Assembly: GCA_049999765.1 (NCBI GenBank)
Contig: JBNGIQ010009192.1
Span: forward strand, 1 to 64,000
Direction of reading: 5' to 3'
Source of the DNA: Phaeoceros laevis
Lineage: Eukaryota; Anthocerotophyta; Anthocerotopsida; Notothyladales
Length of the DNA: 64,000 bases
Below are positions 49,624 through 60,105 of the stretch, in pieces. A model generated the notes under the pieces. That model did not search any database, was not told where the DNA came from, and saw only the letters and a list, made by a program, of their open reading frames with translations. A program made the translations under genes and the position numbers. Position 1 is the first letter of the stretch. Every line of letters starts with the position of its first letter.

Positions 49624-50989
49624 AGCGGAGGGTGTGAAGGCAAGCAAGCACCAAATCAGAGAGGGGAGGCGGAGCGGCAGAGCACAGAGGTGAGGCGGAG
49701 CGGCAGGGCAGAGAAGGGAGGCGGGCAGACAAGCGGCTATGCAGAGGAGGGAGGGGGGGCGACGTCGACACCACAGCCACTTTCACTCTTGCATGCTCAC
49801 TTGCGCGGGAACAGCTGACATGTGCGGCCTCTCTGTGTGGCTTGCAGGGCTTCCAGGTCGCCAGCGGTGCTGCGCGCCCTTTCTCGGACCTTCGCGCAAC
49901 CTCGCGGCCTCTCGCGCCCAAGCATCCATCGTTCAGTGGTTGCTGGCATCGGTGCCTGCCGTCGGCATGAACCGGACGCCCGGGGGTGAGCAGCTAAACT
50001 TGGCCCGCATTTACTCATCGGGGCCCCCAGACAGCAAGTTTTTGGAAGTATTTGCACTTATTAAATAATGCCGATGGTAAGTGGCGGCACGACTGGCGAA
50101 TGTTGGCGAAACGTTTTGCCAGCATATTCGGTGCTTTTATTCCTGATTCCGGTGGCATAATTGGTTTCGCCACACTTAGGAGTATCGCCGCATTTTGCCA
50201 ACTTTTTTCGTATTTTACATGAATACAGTCTTTTCCTACGTATATTTTGTTATTCACACTAATCTACTGGCTATATCATGACGTGGCGCAAGATATTCTA
50301 TGGCATAACGTATAATGCATAGCTATATACGGTCATTAATGTTTTGCAGAGGATTTTCAACAAATCTCGAGGCCGTCAGTGCGAACTAGATAAGTCAATG
50401 GCCCTTTCACACAGTTTGTGGACATTTCAATCTAACTATTTGATAGCTTTGCTTGGGGACAAGTTTGCATGTTCTGTGAGCTCACAGTCGAACTTGTCTC
50501 CTGTCGCCTCCTCACAATGCTGCTGCATCCTTCGGCAATGGCTGCATTTGCGCGACATGGACAGGAGGACTTTGCTTCGCAGCTGGTGGCCGACAGCTTC
50601 CCAGCACCAGACGCCCGGGACATGCTTCAGAGTGAGGATGATTGGCCGATGATATCATGGATTTTGCTACTAAGAGTGATTCTGATGGCAGCACAGGTGA
50701 GAGTGATTGGGAGGAGGCACCTGCCTGGCCTCCAACACCTGCAGATGTCCTCGTCCCGACATCACCTTCACGCCGGGGGATTTTTTGCTCTCCATTGGAA
50801 TCGTGGCCTTGGGTGCGGCCGAAGCTGCCTGTGAGGCGACCACCTCGACAGCACGCATGCACGTCGGTGCTGCTGCCGGTGTCCACAGCTGCAGCATCAA
50901 GTCCACCTCCGGCGATGTCGCCGGAGATGAAGCGCAACCGCCGGGCGAAGCTGGCGGTGTGACATCCTCTTCGCGACAATGCTCCATCA

Positions 50990-51450
50990 GCAGGGAGGTG
51001 CGCCATCGGAGGTGCGCCATGGGAGGTGAGCCATCGGAGGTGCGCCGGGAAGGTGTGGCAGAGGTGCGCCAGGGAGGTGTGCCATCGGAGGGAGGTGCGC
51101 GACGGCAGCCGGGAGACCTCAGGCGAGGCCTCAAGCCAGGCCGCCGGGAGATGCACCCGCAGCCCGGGCAGACCTTAGGCTAGGCCGCCGGGAGAGGCGC
51201 CCGGAGCCCAGGCAGACCTCAGGCGAGGCAGCCGGGCGCTGCGACCTCAGGCCAGGCGGGCCGGCGCTGCGACCTCGGGCCCGGCAGCCGGGCGCTCCGA
51301 CCTTGGCAGCTGACCAGGCAGCCAGGATACCGACCATGGCAGCTGACCGGGCAGCCGGGATGCCAACATGCTTAGTGACTGGGCAGCTGGCCAGGCAGCC
51401 GGGCGCTCCGACCATGGCAGCTGACTGGGCAGCCGGGAGGCTGCCAAAAG
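50990..51450 (+). repeat. GC-rich minisatellites at the 5' side of the transposon frame
   Basis: GGAGGTGCGCCATC-like units repeat at 50994-51100, followed by CAGCCGGGCGCTCCGACCWTGGCAGCTGAC-like units at 51230-51440. They overlap the start of the open frame, so the N terminus of the coded protein is uncertain. Confidence 0.8.
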
Positions 51451-54400
51451 TGGAGCTCCCGGTGGAGCTGACGCCATCTCCACCGGTTCGGAAGGCTCGG
51501 ACCAGGCGGCGCATGAAGGGGCTGGCGGAGATTATGGCGTCGCCAGCAACACGTCGAAATCGAACCTTCGCCATGCGTCCAGACACCGAGTGTGCGCATG
51601 CTGCGGGGGGGGAAGAAGGGGCGGAGACTGATGTTTCGACGCTCTGTGCGTTCGATGACGACTGCACACCGTCAGCAGGGTGTGGTGGACGTCTGGTGGA
51701 CACGAACCGAGCAAGCTGCAGTCGCAAGATGGAGCGCATGGATGCTGTTATCGACCTGGGGATTGGCGAGCAGCTGTCACAGCAGCCTGCTGAAGAGGAA
51801 GATCCTGACTTGGTAGCATGCTTGAATTTGTCTCAAGATTTGTGTGCTGGCCGCAGGCAATTTGGTGAGGGAGTGGTAAGGACCACGGAGGGGCTATTTA
51901 GCACAGCAAATGGCGATTGGCCTGGGATGCAAGAAGGCGTGCATCCAAAGGAAGCTTGCGAGACATTCAGGAGGACGATGGCAACCATGAAGGCTGACAG
52001 GCAGAAGAAGGAAAGAGCCAAGCGTAATTTGGAGATGCGTTATGACCGCCAAGTGTTGTGCGCAGACCTCAAGAAGCACTGCTGCGCCAAGCAATGCTTG
52101 AAGCCACTTTCTTTCTCCAAGCTGAAAGTTTTGCGCGAACAGTTTTTTTCCATGACCAAAGGACGGCAAGAAGCATATCTGCAGGAACAACTGGAAGAGA
52201 ACGAATTCATATGGGACACCGATGAAAACGTCTTTCAGTAACAGGGTACGTGGCCTCAAAGATGTTGTATGTGTGAAAGCATTCAGAATTGTTTTTTGCC
52301 TTGGTAGTGTGCGGTACCGCAACTTGAAGGAGCGGGCAGCAAAGAATGTGCGGTGGACCAGGATGTCAATGCAAGAACGGTCACGGTCACCGCAAGCTAT
52401 GCTTGCTATGGAATGGATGGACTCTTTTTTTAAGGACATAGGCGAACGGTTGCCCAACAAGGACGTGTTCAACTTGCCGGATACCTACAACAAGGAGGAG
52501 GTTTTTTTAGATTACAGGAGGCAGCAAGAGCGGAGTCAAGTGGCAAACATATTGCACAGCTGTTTCTGCAAGCTGTGGCACCGGCACTTTCCCATAGTGA
52601 AGATTCCGAAGTCAAATCGTTTTTCAGTTTGCAAGGTCTGCGAGAATTTGAAAACCCGCATCAGGAATGCGAATTCCGATGTGTTACAAGGTACAGACTT
52701 GCTGATGCCGTTTTTTTTGTCGTTGAGCACTATGTTCGTTTTTTTAGTTCACCCGGCCAGCACTGGCTGGCCAGATGATCTTCCAGTTTCAGTACATAGA
52801 TCTATGTTCAGCCTTATCCCGGCTGCCCGGTTTCTAACCTAGCATGTTGTCCAAATTCATATGTGCTGCCCGGTTTCTAACCCTAAACCATGCTGTCCAG
52901 ATTCTTATGTGCAGCTACTGAAGGAACACAGGCAGCAGCAAAGCAGAGAACGTGAAAAGGTGGCCAAGCACTGTAAGAAGTGTTTCTCTAAACCAAAGGA
53001 GTTTCTGGGTATAGCTATTGATGGCATGGACAAGAAAAAGATGGAGTTGCCTCATTTCAAGCGTCACCCTAAGGACATCGAAAATGCCACCCTGGTATCA
53101 GTACATGTAGTTGGATGTTTGGTGTTCAATTACATTTTACAGCCCAAGGTGTTCTTGAGCTATGGTAACATAGCGAATGATGGCAATCTAACTGTTGCTG
53201 TGATACAGCATGTGTTGAACAATTGGCAGGGGTCACTGCCTCAAACGTTGTACTTGCAACTCGATAACACATCCCGAGAGAACAAGAACACATTGGTACT
53301 TTCGTATCTAAATATGTTGGTCGAAAAAGGTATTTTCAAGAAGATTAAGATTGGATTCTTGCTAATGGGGCATACTCATGACCAAATAGATCAGATGTTT
53401 TCAAGGTTCTCAGTTGTGCTGCGTGCTAAAAATGCGTTTACTATGCCGGAGATGACTGCCCTGATTCAGAAGGCTTACACTCCCAAGCCCAGCATTGAGC
53501 ACATATATGAGACACCAGATTTTAGGAGTTATGTCATACCACCAGGTGAGGCTGCTGCTATTTCGGCTCTGCACGAGCACTCTTTTCAGCACCAATTCAA
53601 GATCACGAAAGAAGAGCTGCCGGGGGGGACCTTTGGAGCTGTGATACGTGGGAAGCAGTACGCTAGTTCACCCTACTGGAACCCTGAAGGAGGGCTTCGG
53701 TTTCTTCGTGATGTGCCTGACAGACAAATACGGGCTGCTCCCCTCATCCCGTTGCAGGTGCATGGAAAGAAAGGCATTAGGGCCCAGACAAGTGCGGCAC
53801 AGGAGGGTGCAGCTGCTGCACCACATCCTTCAATGGCGTTTCAAGAGGTGAAAAAGGGGTTGGACCCTGCCAACGCATACTACACCCCGGAGCAGCGGGC
53901 ATGGTGGGAGGACTTCTGGACGATGCAAGGTAAAATTGTGGAAGCCATAGCTAGTGGTGACATTGTGCACCTACAAAAACCCTGGTTGTGGTATGAGCGA
54001 ACAAATGCAGCTGAGGCATCCACCAATGCCCTTGTGCCCGACGAGCTCGTGGTGGATGAGGTTGTGGTTGCTCAGGTCAGGGATCAAAGCAGGGACATGT
54101 ACTTGGGTGCAAGAAAAACTGCAGCCAGGCGTATACAAGATGAGGTAAATGTGCGTGGTGATCTCAATGATGTTGAATTTGGTAAAATGATCGCAGTGCA
54201 GGCTGCAGATGATGAGCAGGGCCGACCTTTCTGGATTGCACATGTGTTGGAGGTGGGTAAGCAAGGAGATGGGGATAGGCCATATGTTTGTGTCCATTGG
54301 TGGCGAATTGAAAACTTGAATGGGTATGAGGGGACGCTACATTCCTGAGTACGTTGCATCTACCAAGCCAGCAAGTAGAGGTAGGGGTAGAAAAGGTAAA

Positions 54401-54901
54401 AGAGCTAGGCAGGTCAAGAGTGTGGACGTCCTTTTCTTAGATGAAACTACTGTGATGGCGTACAACTTCAAGTTGACCAAAGCAAAGTCATTGCCCCGAG
54501 AAACCGTGAAGCTTCTGGAGAAGAAGGTGTTTGAGTTTAGGGCTAACCCAAATGACGAGGAGAGGGCACCACCTCCAACTGCTGGTGATGATGGGGGAGA
54601 TGTTAGCAATGAGGACTTCGAATCCGAAGACCTGGACAATGCAGAGTCGACGGATCAAGAGGAAAACCTGGATTATTGTGAAGGCGAGGGGCTGGACAGC
54701 GACGAGTCTCCAATCAAAAATCCTACAGTGCGAAATTACAGGCTGCCCCCTAGGAATCTGCAGGAAGCTACTCTTGAAGATACGTATTCACACAACCTTG
54801 TTATGTTTGCAACTCGTAGGTGGGCTGATGGCCGGGATGGTTGTCTGTTAATCATGCTGGAATTGCCATGTTTCAGGTACTTGAATGCGTTCACCAGATA
54901 G
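51336..54901 (+). CDS. Transposon protein with DDE-like core, frame-shifted
   Basis: The first part (51336-52239) ends in a Cys-rich segment (KKHCCAKQCLKPLSFSKLKV). A change of frame near 52235 is needed to continue into KDVVCVKAFRIVFCLG and the following helix-rich part up to the donor after 52692. The next exon starts at 52901 and runs to about 54330, with GIAIDGMDKKKMELPHF, LQLDNTSRENKN and GHTHDQIDQMFSRFSVVLR. Conserved acidic residues in this order suggest an RNase H-fold (DDE) transposase. The pattern agrees with the family I remember as DUF7869, which is often repeat-associated; that name needs checking. A shift near 54331 joins an RNA- or chromatin-binding-like WIAHVLEVG..VHWW segment to an acidic C terminus. 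An upstream exon at 50642-50700 (acidic, SDSDGSTGESDWEE) may belong to it. Confidence 0.65.
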
Positions 54902-55165
54902 CCGGGATATTGGGCCCTGCTGCAGGCAGGCCTGCTGGAGGCGGTGTTTCAAATGCCATGTTTCATGTACGTGAACGCTGCAGGCGGGATACTGAGCCCT
55001 GCTGCAAGCAGTGTGTAAACTTTGTCATTTTTGCAACTCATGTGAACCGGTTGGCCGGGATGGTTGTCTGGTTTAATCATGCTGGAATTGTCTTGTTTCA
55101 AGTACCTGAACGCGTTCACAAGGTAGCCGGGATAGTGAGCCCTGCTGTAAGCAGTGTGAAAACTT
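54830..55165 (+). repeat. Tandem repeats downstream of the transposon frame
   Basis: Three diverged copies of a unit with GGGATGGTTGTCTG, AATCATGCTGGAATTG, GTACYTGAAYGC and GATASTGRGCCCTGCTG lie at about 54834-54925, 54930-55015 (partial) and 55057-55160. Confidence 0.75.
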
Positions 55166-55551
55166 TGTCGATGGTGACGAGCTGCATACAGTGTGTACAT
55201 TTTTTTGGTTTGTGACCTCATTTCAAAAAACTAAAGGATACTGTATTCTGTACTGTAGCGCATGCCATCTCATATAACCCATGGTGCGTAGGGCACGGCG
55301 CGGGCTACTTGTATGTAGCTTGTTTTTTCACTCATTGGTCCAGCTTGGCTTTGCAGCCAGAACCCGTGACACGTGCTGAAACCTTTCACCCGAGCGGGGA
55401 CCAGGGTGAGTGCGGAGTTACGACAACAGCTAGCTTCCCCGGATGCCCGGTGGTGCCGTTTTTCGCCAAAAATGGCGAAAACATGACATTCCGTTTCGCC
55501 TTGTGCCCATCGCCACGCGTCCGCAGCCCATCAATCCCCCATAAGTGCAAA

Positions 55552-56834
55552 AAAAACGTGCATCCGGGAGGAAATTCCAGAGTGTTTTTAAAAAACCCAT
55601 ATAACTTGAAAATTAAGGGAAAAAAAAATGACCGCATTTGGAATATGTCCATAATGTGGAGACTGTGTCCTTTCCCAGGAGACCTTGTTCACTACCTACT
55701 GAATAGACTTACCCCACATAGTGACATGTATACACGAGATTAAAGACTCATTACATTCCATAAATTGTCGACAAGCAGAAGCTGACGGTGACGGTGGACG
55801 CCGGGGTGCATCTCACGGACTTGCTGCGGGCGTTGGCAGACTTATCCTTCAATTCTTATCTGCAATCCGCCTGGACTATATGGGTGTAAGTCCCTGCGTG
55901 ATCTACTGACTTTTATGATTTTTTGCAGGCTATCTGAACTCAAAAGACCCCTACCACTTATAGCATTCACAAAATTTATAGACATTACGGAGGTTAGACA
56001 AGGGAAACTGAAACATCACTTGCCAAACCCTAGCCTGTACGGGCTTGCATTTCCTTAAGACGGTGCTAAACTACAGTTTTACAAGGAGATCATTCGACCG
56101 CCTACCTGACTACTATCCCTTCGCCACATCATCCATAACTAGTTTTTATGTAACATGCTATATTTTAGCCCGTTCCGTGACAGAAACTAGAACTCACCAC
56201 CAGCCCTGAGCTAGTGCCCACCAGCAACCCAGTGAGTAGCCTCACTGGGTTGCTGGCTGTTTTATATCATCAACCTTTGGGTTGATAAAGTGTGGGCCTT
56301 ACCACAAGGTATCCCTCCGCTAGCAACTCCAAGAGAATCTCCTGGTCAGCGTCCAGTGTTGAGCACCAAGCTCCTCACAAGCGAGTCTCTTACACAAGAG
56401 CACTCCTCCATCTTAACATCTTCACTGAGAAGTTGGACGCCATCTCAACTACCCTCAACCAGATGATTTGCAAAGCCTCTCTAGAGAGCGCTTCTCTCGG
56501 CCTCCACTTCTGAGTACAAGAATCTGGTGGACCGAAATCACTTTATGTGCTTATCAGATCCAAGTGACTACGAGACTCTATAACAGTCCGCGAAACCTGC
56601 GAGTATCCCAGCGGTTAACTGGCGGCCCTTTTCCGGCTCTGGCTTGCTTGTCTAATTTCCTCAAGGAAAAGCCTACTTTAATTTCCACGCCCTACCAATC
56701 ATGGTCGGAGTACTTTTTATCTCCACGGAGGATTTTCCTCTTGCCTGACAAAAGGCAAAGGTACAAAGACAATACACTCCCTGCTGGCCAGCTAGTGCTG
56801 GCCAGCTAGTGCTGGCCGTGAACAACAAGGGGTG
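55552..56834. other. Intergenic region
   Basis: No gene recognised. It contains a perfect hairpin at 56221-56256 (listed separately) and a short duplication GCTGGCCAGCTAGTGCTGGCC near 56781-56816. Confidence 0.5.
56221..56256. repeat. Perfect 16-bp inverted repeat with 4-base loop
   Basis: CCAGCAACCCAGTGAG, loop TAGC, CTCACTGGGTTGCTGG. A second, smaller hairpin (ATCAACC TTTG GGTTGAT) follows at about 56268-56286. Such hairpins occur near ends of some transposons and as terminators; there is no transcript evidence here. Confidence 0.85.
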
Positions 56835-56936
56835 CAGGGTGGGAATTTGACCGGTTTGAAAAAAGTTTTTTGACCCTTTTAATTTAGGGTAATCCGGTCG
56901 GTGACCCTTTCAGATTAGGGTAATCCAATCTAGGAT

Positions 56937-57022
56937 AAACCGTTTAACTGGTTTGAACTTTTTTAAGATGACCGGATTAAAGGGTCGAACCGTTTAAAAA
57001 GTTCAAACCAGTTAAACGGTTT
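56937..57022. repeat. 27-bp perfect inverted repeat inside the hAT element
   Basis: Left arm 56937-56963 starts AAACCGTTTAACTGGTTTGA. The right arm 56996-57022 is its exact reverse complement. The 32-base loop contains ACCGGATTAAAGGGTCGAAC. Confidence 0.9.
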
Positions 57023-57045
57023 CTAAGTTTCAAAAACTAACAAGT

Positions 57046-57135
57046 TAGCTTGAGACACTAGTCAATTGGTAGAGCATTGGGGTTGGAGAAAGGGAGGTTG
57101 TGTGTTTAACCCTCCTAGGGCCTTCTCATACTGAC
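57046..57135 (+). repeat. tRNA-like (SINE-head-like) stretch inside the hAT element
   Basis: TAGTCAATTGGTAGAGCAT resembles a tRNA D-arm and Pol III A-box. About 35 bases later GGTTGTGTGTTTAACCCTCC resembles a degenerate T-arm. It looks like the head of an Au-type SINE captured by the element, or a decayed SINE insertion. No complete tRNA fold was found. Confidence 0.5.
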
Positions 57136-57375
57136 CTTTATTCCTATCTATCCAATGAGCCTTGGCCTTGGCCTTGAATTTTGGAAGGATTTCAAAGATA
57201 GTAGATAGAATGTGCATGAGGAAGTAGGCATTTGGGTTGACTTTATTGCTGTTTTTGAAGTGTTTGAAAGTTTTAAAACTTTTTAACCATTTGACCTGTT
57301 TATAACCTTTTCAAACTGGTCAAATCAGTCAAATCGTTTAGGGCTGTGACCCTTTTCCCTGAAAGTAATGCGATC

Positions 57376-57475
57376 NNNNNNNNNNNNNNNNNNNNNNNNN
57401 NNNNNNNNNNNNNNNNNNNNNNNNNNNNNNNNNNNNNNNNNNNNNNNNNNNNNNNNNNNNNNNNNNNNNNNNNNN
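57376..57475. other. Assembly gap (100 N)
   Basis: Gap of nominal size inside the hAT-type element. Confidence 0.99.
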
Positions 57476-57605
57476 CCTCATAGCCCTATTAAAAAGGCAT
57501 CCCAATCTGGCTCTAACTTTTTTTCTGACTAATGAAAAAAACCCGGAACATGTTAATCCCTTTTGACAAACCGGTCAAATTCCCACCCTGAAGCCTGAAG
57601 GGGTG

Positions 57606-58113
57606 GATGTTGAGCGACTCTTCTCACGAAGAAACTCGTTTCACATTGTACCATTGGCAAGTGATCACCTATATCACAGCGTGTGGCCCGATTGGACCCA
57701 CAAGCACGCAATGAAGTTTTTCTTCTTCTTCCGTGTAGTACACAAGTGTGATACACAAGTACCCCATCAATCACTATAAAACCCTTCCCCATGCGATCGA
57801 AAACGTTCTGATTTGGTGGTGGCTGCATGAGGGCTATGTGCTCTTGATTGTGCAAAATTTTAGTGGTGACTTACGAGAGAAAGGGTCTGTGCTCTTGGCT
57901 GTAGATTTGATGGTGGCACTGCTCGAGTGTGTGTTCAGTGGACACTCCGGGTACTAGCCTGTAACCTTCAAGTACGAATTTAGTAAACGGGACGGATAGC
58001 GGCTAGGGGACCGGAACGGGCTGGGGCGGTCTCCCAGGACCCCTTTTTCCCGAGCGACCCCAAGTTCCCAACCAGCAGGTACAAACTGTCTTGGTTGGCG
58101 GGAAAACCGATCC
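57606..58113. other. Intergenic region
   Basis: Spacer and likely 5' flank of the next plus-strand gene. No feature recognised. Confidence 0.5.
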
Positions 58114-59420
58114 ATGCTTGATATGGAGTCTCAGCTGCCGAGCTTGGAACCTGTAGTCATTCCGGCCATCTTCTCAGGGAAGTTCTCTTGTCAAGGCGAT
58201 GGACTTTTTTACGAGGGGCACAAAATGGAGACAGTGGAGAATCTCAAGGCTTGGCTGTTCCCTAAACGGGCCAGCACAAAGCCTTTGAAGCGCTTGAAAG
58301 CTTGGTGGCAGGCACAGCTGAAGTTGTACGGTTTGGACCCAGGGAAATCCTCCTCGACCGTCGCAGATCTCACGCAGCGGCTAAAGGAAGCTGTGGCCAA
58401 GGGCCTGCGAGGCCCCAGTGACGAGATGAGCAGCTTGGAGCAGCAGCTGAACCGCCAATTCAGGATGCAGAACGCGCAGGCTAGGGAGGCCAAGTACCTA
58501 GCTGTAGAAGGAGATGAAGGCAAGGCGGAGTTCTGGCCGAGGCGATTCTTAGAAGAGCGGTTTCCGGTGCGTGGCAAAGGCCGAGGAGATGCGGGGAGCC
58601 GGTGGTGCTCAAGATTCAGAGACGGGCAGAGGTGCATGAGGCCGCGGGGACGATGGGCCTTCACACGATCAGTGCTGATGCTCCGGGCGGAGGGAATGCG
58701 CGTTGGCTCATCGTGGGCCGGAACCGCGCGGCAGTATGGCGGAGGAAGTCTGAGATTGATGCTGAGCGGGCACGATTGCTTGACCAGCAGAGGGATGCTA
58801 AGAGAAGGAAGGTGGAAAAGGCGGCCCAGAAGCTTGAGTCCCAAACGGTGGCAAAGACCGGAGGTTATCGGGATGTGGTGGGAGAGTGGAGCGTGGAGTC
58901 CCAGGACATCGCGGACCAGTGGGATGTGGGAGACCTGCGCATGTCCATCTTCTTTGATAACCTTGAACGAGAGACTCACAGCGAAGACGACTCTGAAGAG
59001 AGTGAGGAAGCCTCTTATGACAGTGAGGGCAGCCCCAAGCCCAAAAGCGGCAGCAGGAGCGAATTGCCTACGGGTTCTGAACTCCTTTGGGCCAGCTTTG
59101 ACTTCGGTGTGCTTGAAGGAATCATGCGAGCCCAAGCTGTACTTCCTGCGTCGGGCTCGTTTCCATTGAGCAACACTTTTGCCTGGCGGGGACGTGAAAC
59201 GGGTGAAAACGTGATAGAGATTGATTATCACAACAAAAACAGGACCCCCACCACCTTCCTGAGCTCCACCAGGTTGAAAGGGGAGTTGAAGAGCAGCCTT
59301 GGGGATTTCAAGTTTGTAGGGCGCAAGGTGTCCAACATTCCGCGGCATACAGATTCTGACAAATGGAATCACTTGACTGAGAGGCAATATGAGAGGGAGA
59401 GGGTGGGACGCTGGCGTTAA
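58114..59420 (+). CDS. Unrecognised protein, two overlapping frames
   Basis: ATG 58114 opens a frame of about 150 residues containing a Lys/Trp-rich helical part (LKAWLFPKR, LKAWWQAQLKLYGLDPGKS) that recalls a SAP-like helix-extension-helix. Near 58567-58601 the coherent reading moves to another frame, which continues with a charged coiled coil (RRKSEIDAERARLLDQQRDA), an acidic stretch (EDDSEESEEASYDSEG) and a conserved-looking C terminus (LWASFDFGVLEGIMRAQ, NTFAWRGRETGENVIEIDY). It ends at 59420. The shift could be a 32-nt intron, which is unusually short, or one or two indels from decay or sequence error. I do not recognise the family and assign no function. Confidence 0.6.
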
Positions 59421-60105
59421 ACCTTTGTAAGAACCTCTGACCCTTCCTCCGCAATTCATCTTACTATCGCAGCTTCGGCATTCTTCAGGTTTGTGGCGGT
59501 CTCTCCTTTGTTTGCTTGCATTGTTGGAATTAGTAACCAGGAACCAGTTTCTGGTTGCATGTACCAAGGTACTAACTGGAGCTTGGGGTGCAGAGTTGTG
59601 AAGACTGGCCTCTCTACTTTGAAAGAAACACCTTTGCTGAACCTCTTGGACTGCAAAATTGTTTTGGATCGAATTATTAAGCGCATGAAGAGAAACTGGG
59701 TGTTTCCATCAAAGTTCGGGAATCGTTTACGGAATAAGGTGTTGACTAGTGGTTTTGCAACAAGTTTAAGTATATGAACGCGGTACCTTGTACGTAATGT
59801 TGTCAGTTACTGCCACGCCTGTTTTTATCATATGTAGTTTTTCCATTGCGCCATTTGACGACATGCTGGAAGTGGAAAGACAACATTAAGTAGAAGAGGT
59901 AGTCATTTATATAGTGAAGAACTACTCTGAAGGATTTGTCTATGTAAGCTAAAGGTCTATCCTCCACGAAAGAAGGTTAAAAGGATTCGTGATGGCACCC
60001 AGCTAATACAACCTCCATCCTGGAAACGTTCTCTTAAAAATTCTCAAAACTGCCGCTCTCACCTCAACTCAAGTGGAACTGTTGCAGTACGAGTATCGCA
60101 CGAAC
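59421..60105. other. Convergent intergenic region
   Basis: Tail-to-tail spacer between the plus-strand unrecognised gene and the minus-strand deformylase gene. Open frames here have no recognisable domain. Confidence 0.5.

Larger units (their letters stand above)
50051..55551 (+). mobile_element. Transposon-like element with imperfect inverted ends, about 5.5 kb
   Basis: TTTGCACTTAT at 50051-50061 is matched in inverted orientation at 55551-55541. GGCGAAACG at 50105-50113 is matched by CGTTTCGCC at 55492-55500. The spacing from the outer motif is nearly the same on both sides (54 and 51 bases), and further GGCGAA/TTCGCC motifs lie nearby. The enclosed open frames encode the large DDE-like protein at 51336-54901. 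No target-site duplication was found and the true ends may lie further out. Confidence 0.5.
56827..57605. mobile_element. hAT-type non-autonomous element (MITE) with 8-bp target-site duplication
   Basis: AAGGGGTG at 56827-56834 and 57598-57605 is an exact 8-bp duplication. The element (56835-57597) starts CAGGGTGGGAATTTGACCGG; its right end on the minus strand reads CAGGCTTCAGGGTGGG and then AATTTGACCGGTTTG, so the terminal inverted repeat is about 23 bp with a 7-base extension on the right. An 8-bp duplication and CAGGG ends are hallmarks of the hAT superfamily. There is no transposase frame. The interior has GACCCTTT/AAAGGGTC repeats, a long palindrome and a tRNA-like stretch, and is interrupted by the gap 57376-57475. 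Confidence 0.85.

Noticed and set aside
49099-49818. A 239-codon plus-strand frame
   Set aside because: Antisense to the first exon of the ParB-methyltransferase gene; Cys/Arg/Ser-rich without domain.
57046-57135. A functional tRNA gene
   Set aside because: D-arm-like and T-arm-like parts exist but no acceptor stem or anticodon arm can be paired; it lies inside a MITE.
58209-59567. A 452-codon open frame on the minus strand
   Set aside because: It is antisense to the plus-strand gene 58114-59420, has low-complexity content and no domain; the plus-strand reading has better protein character.
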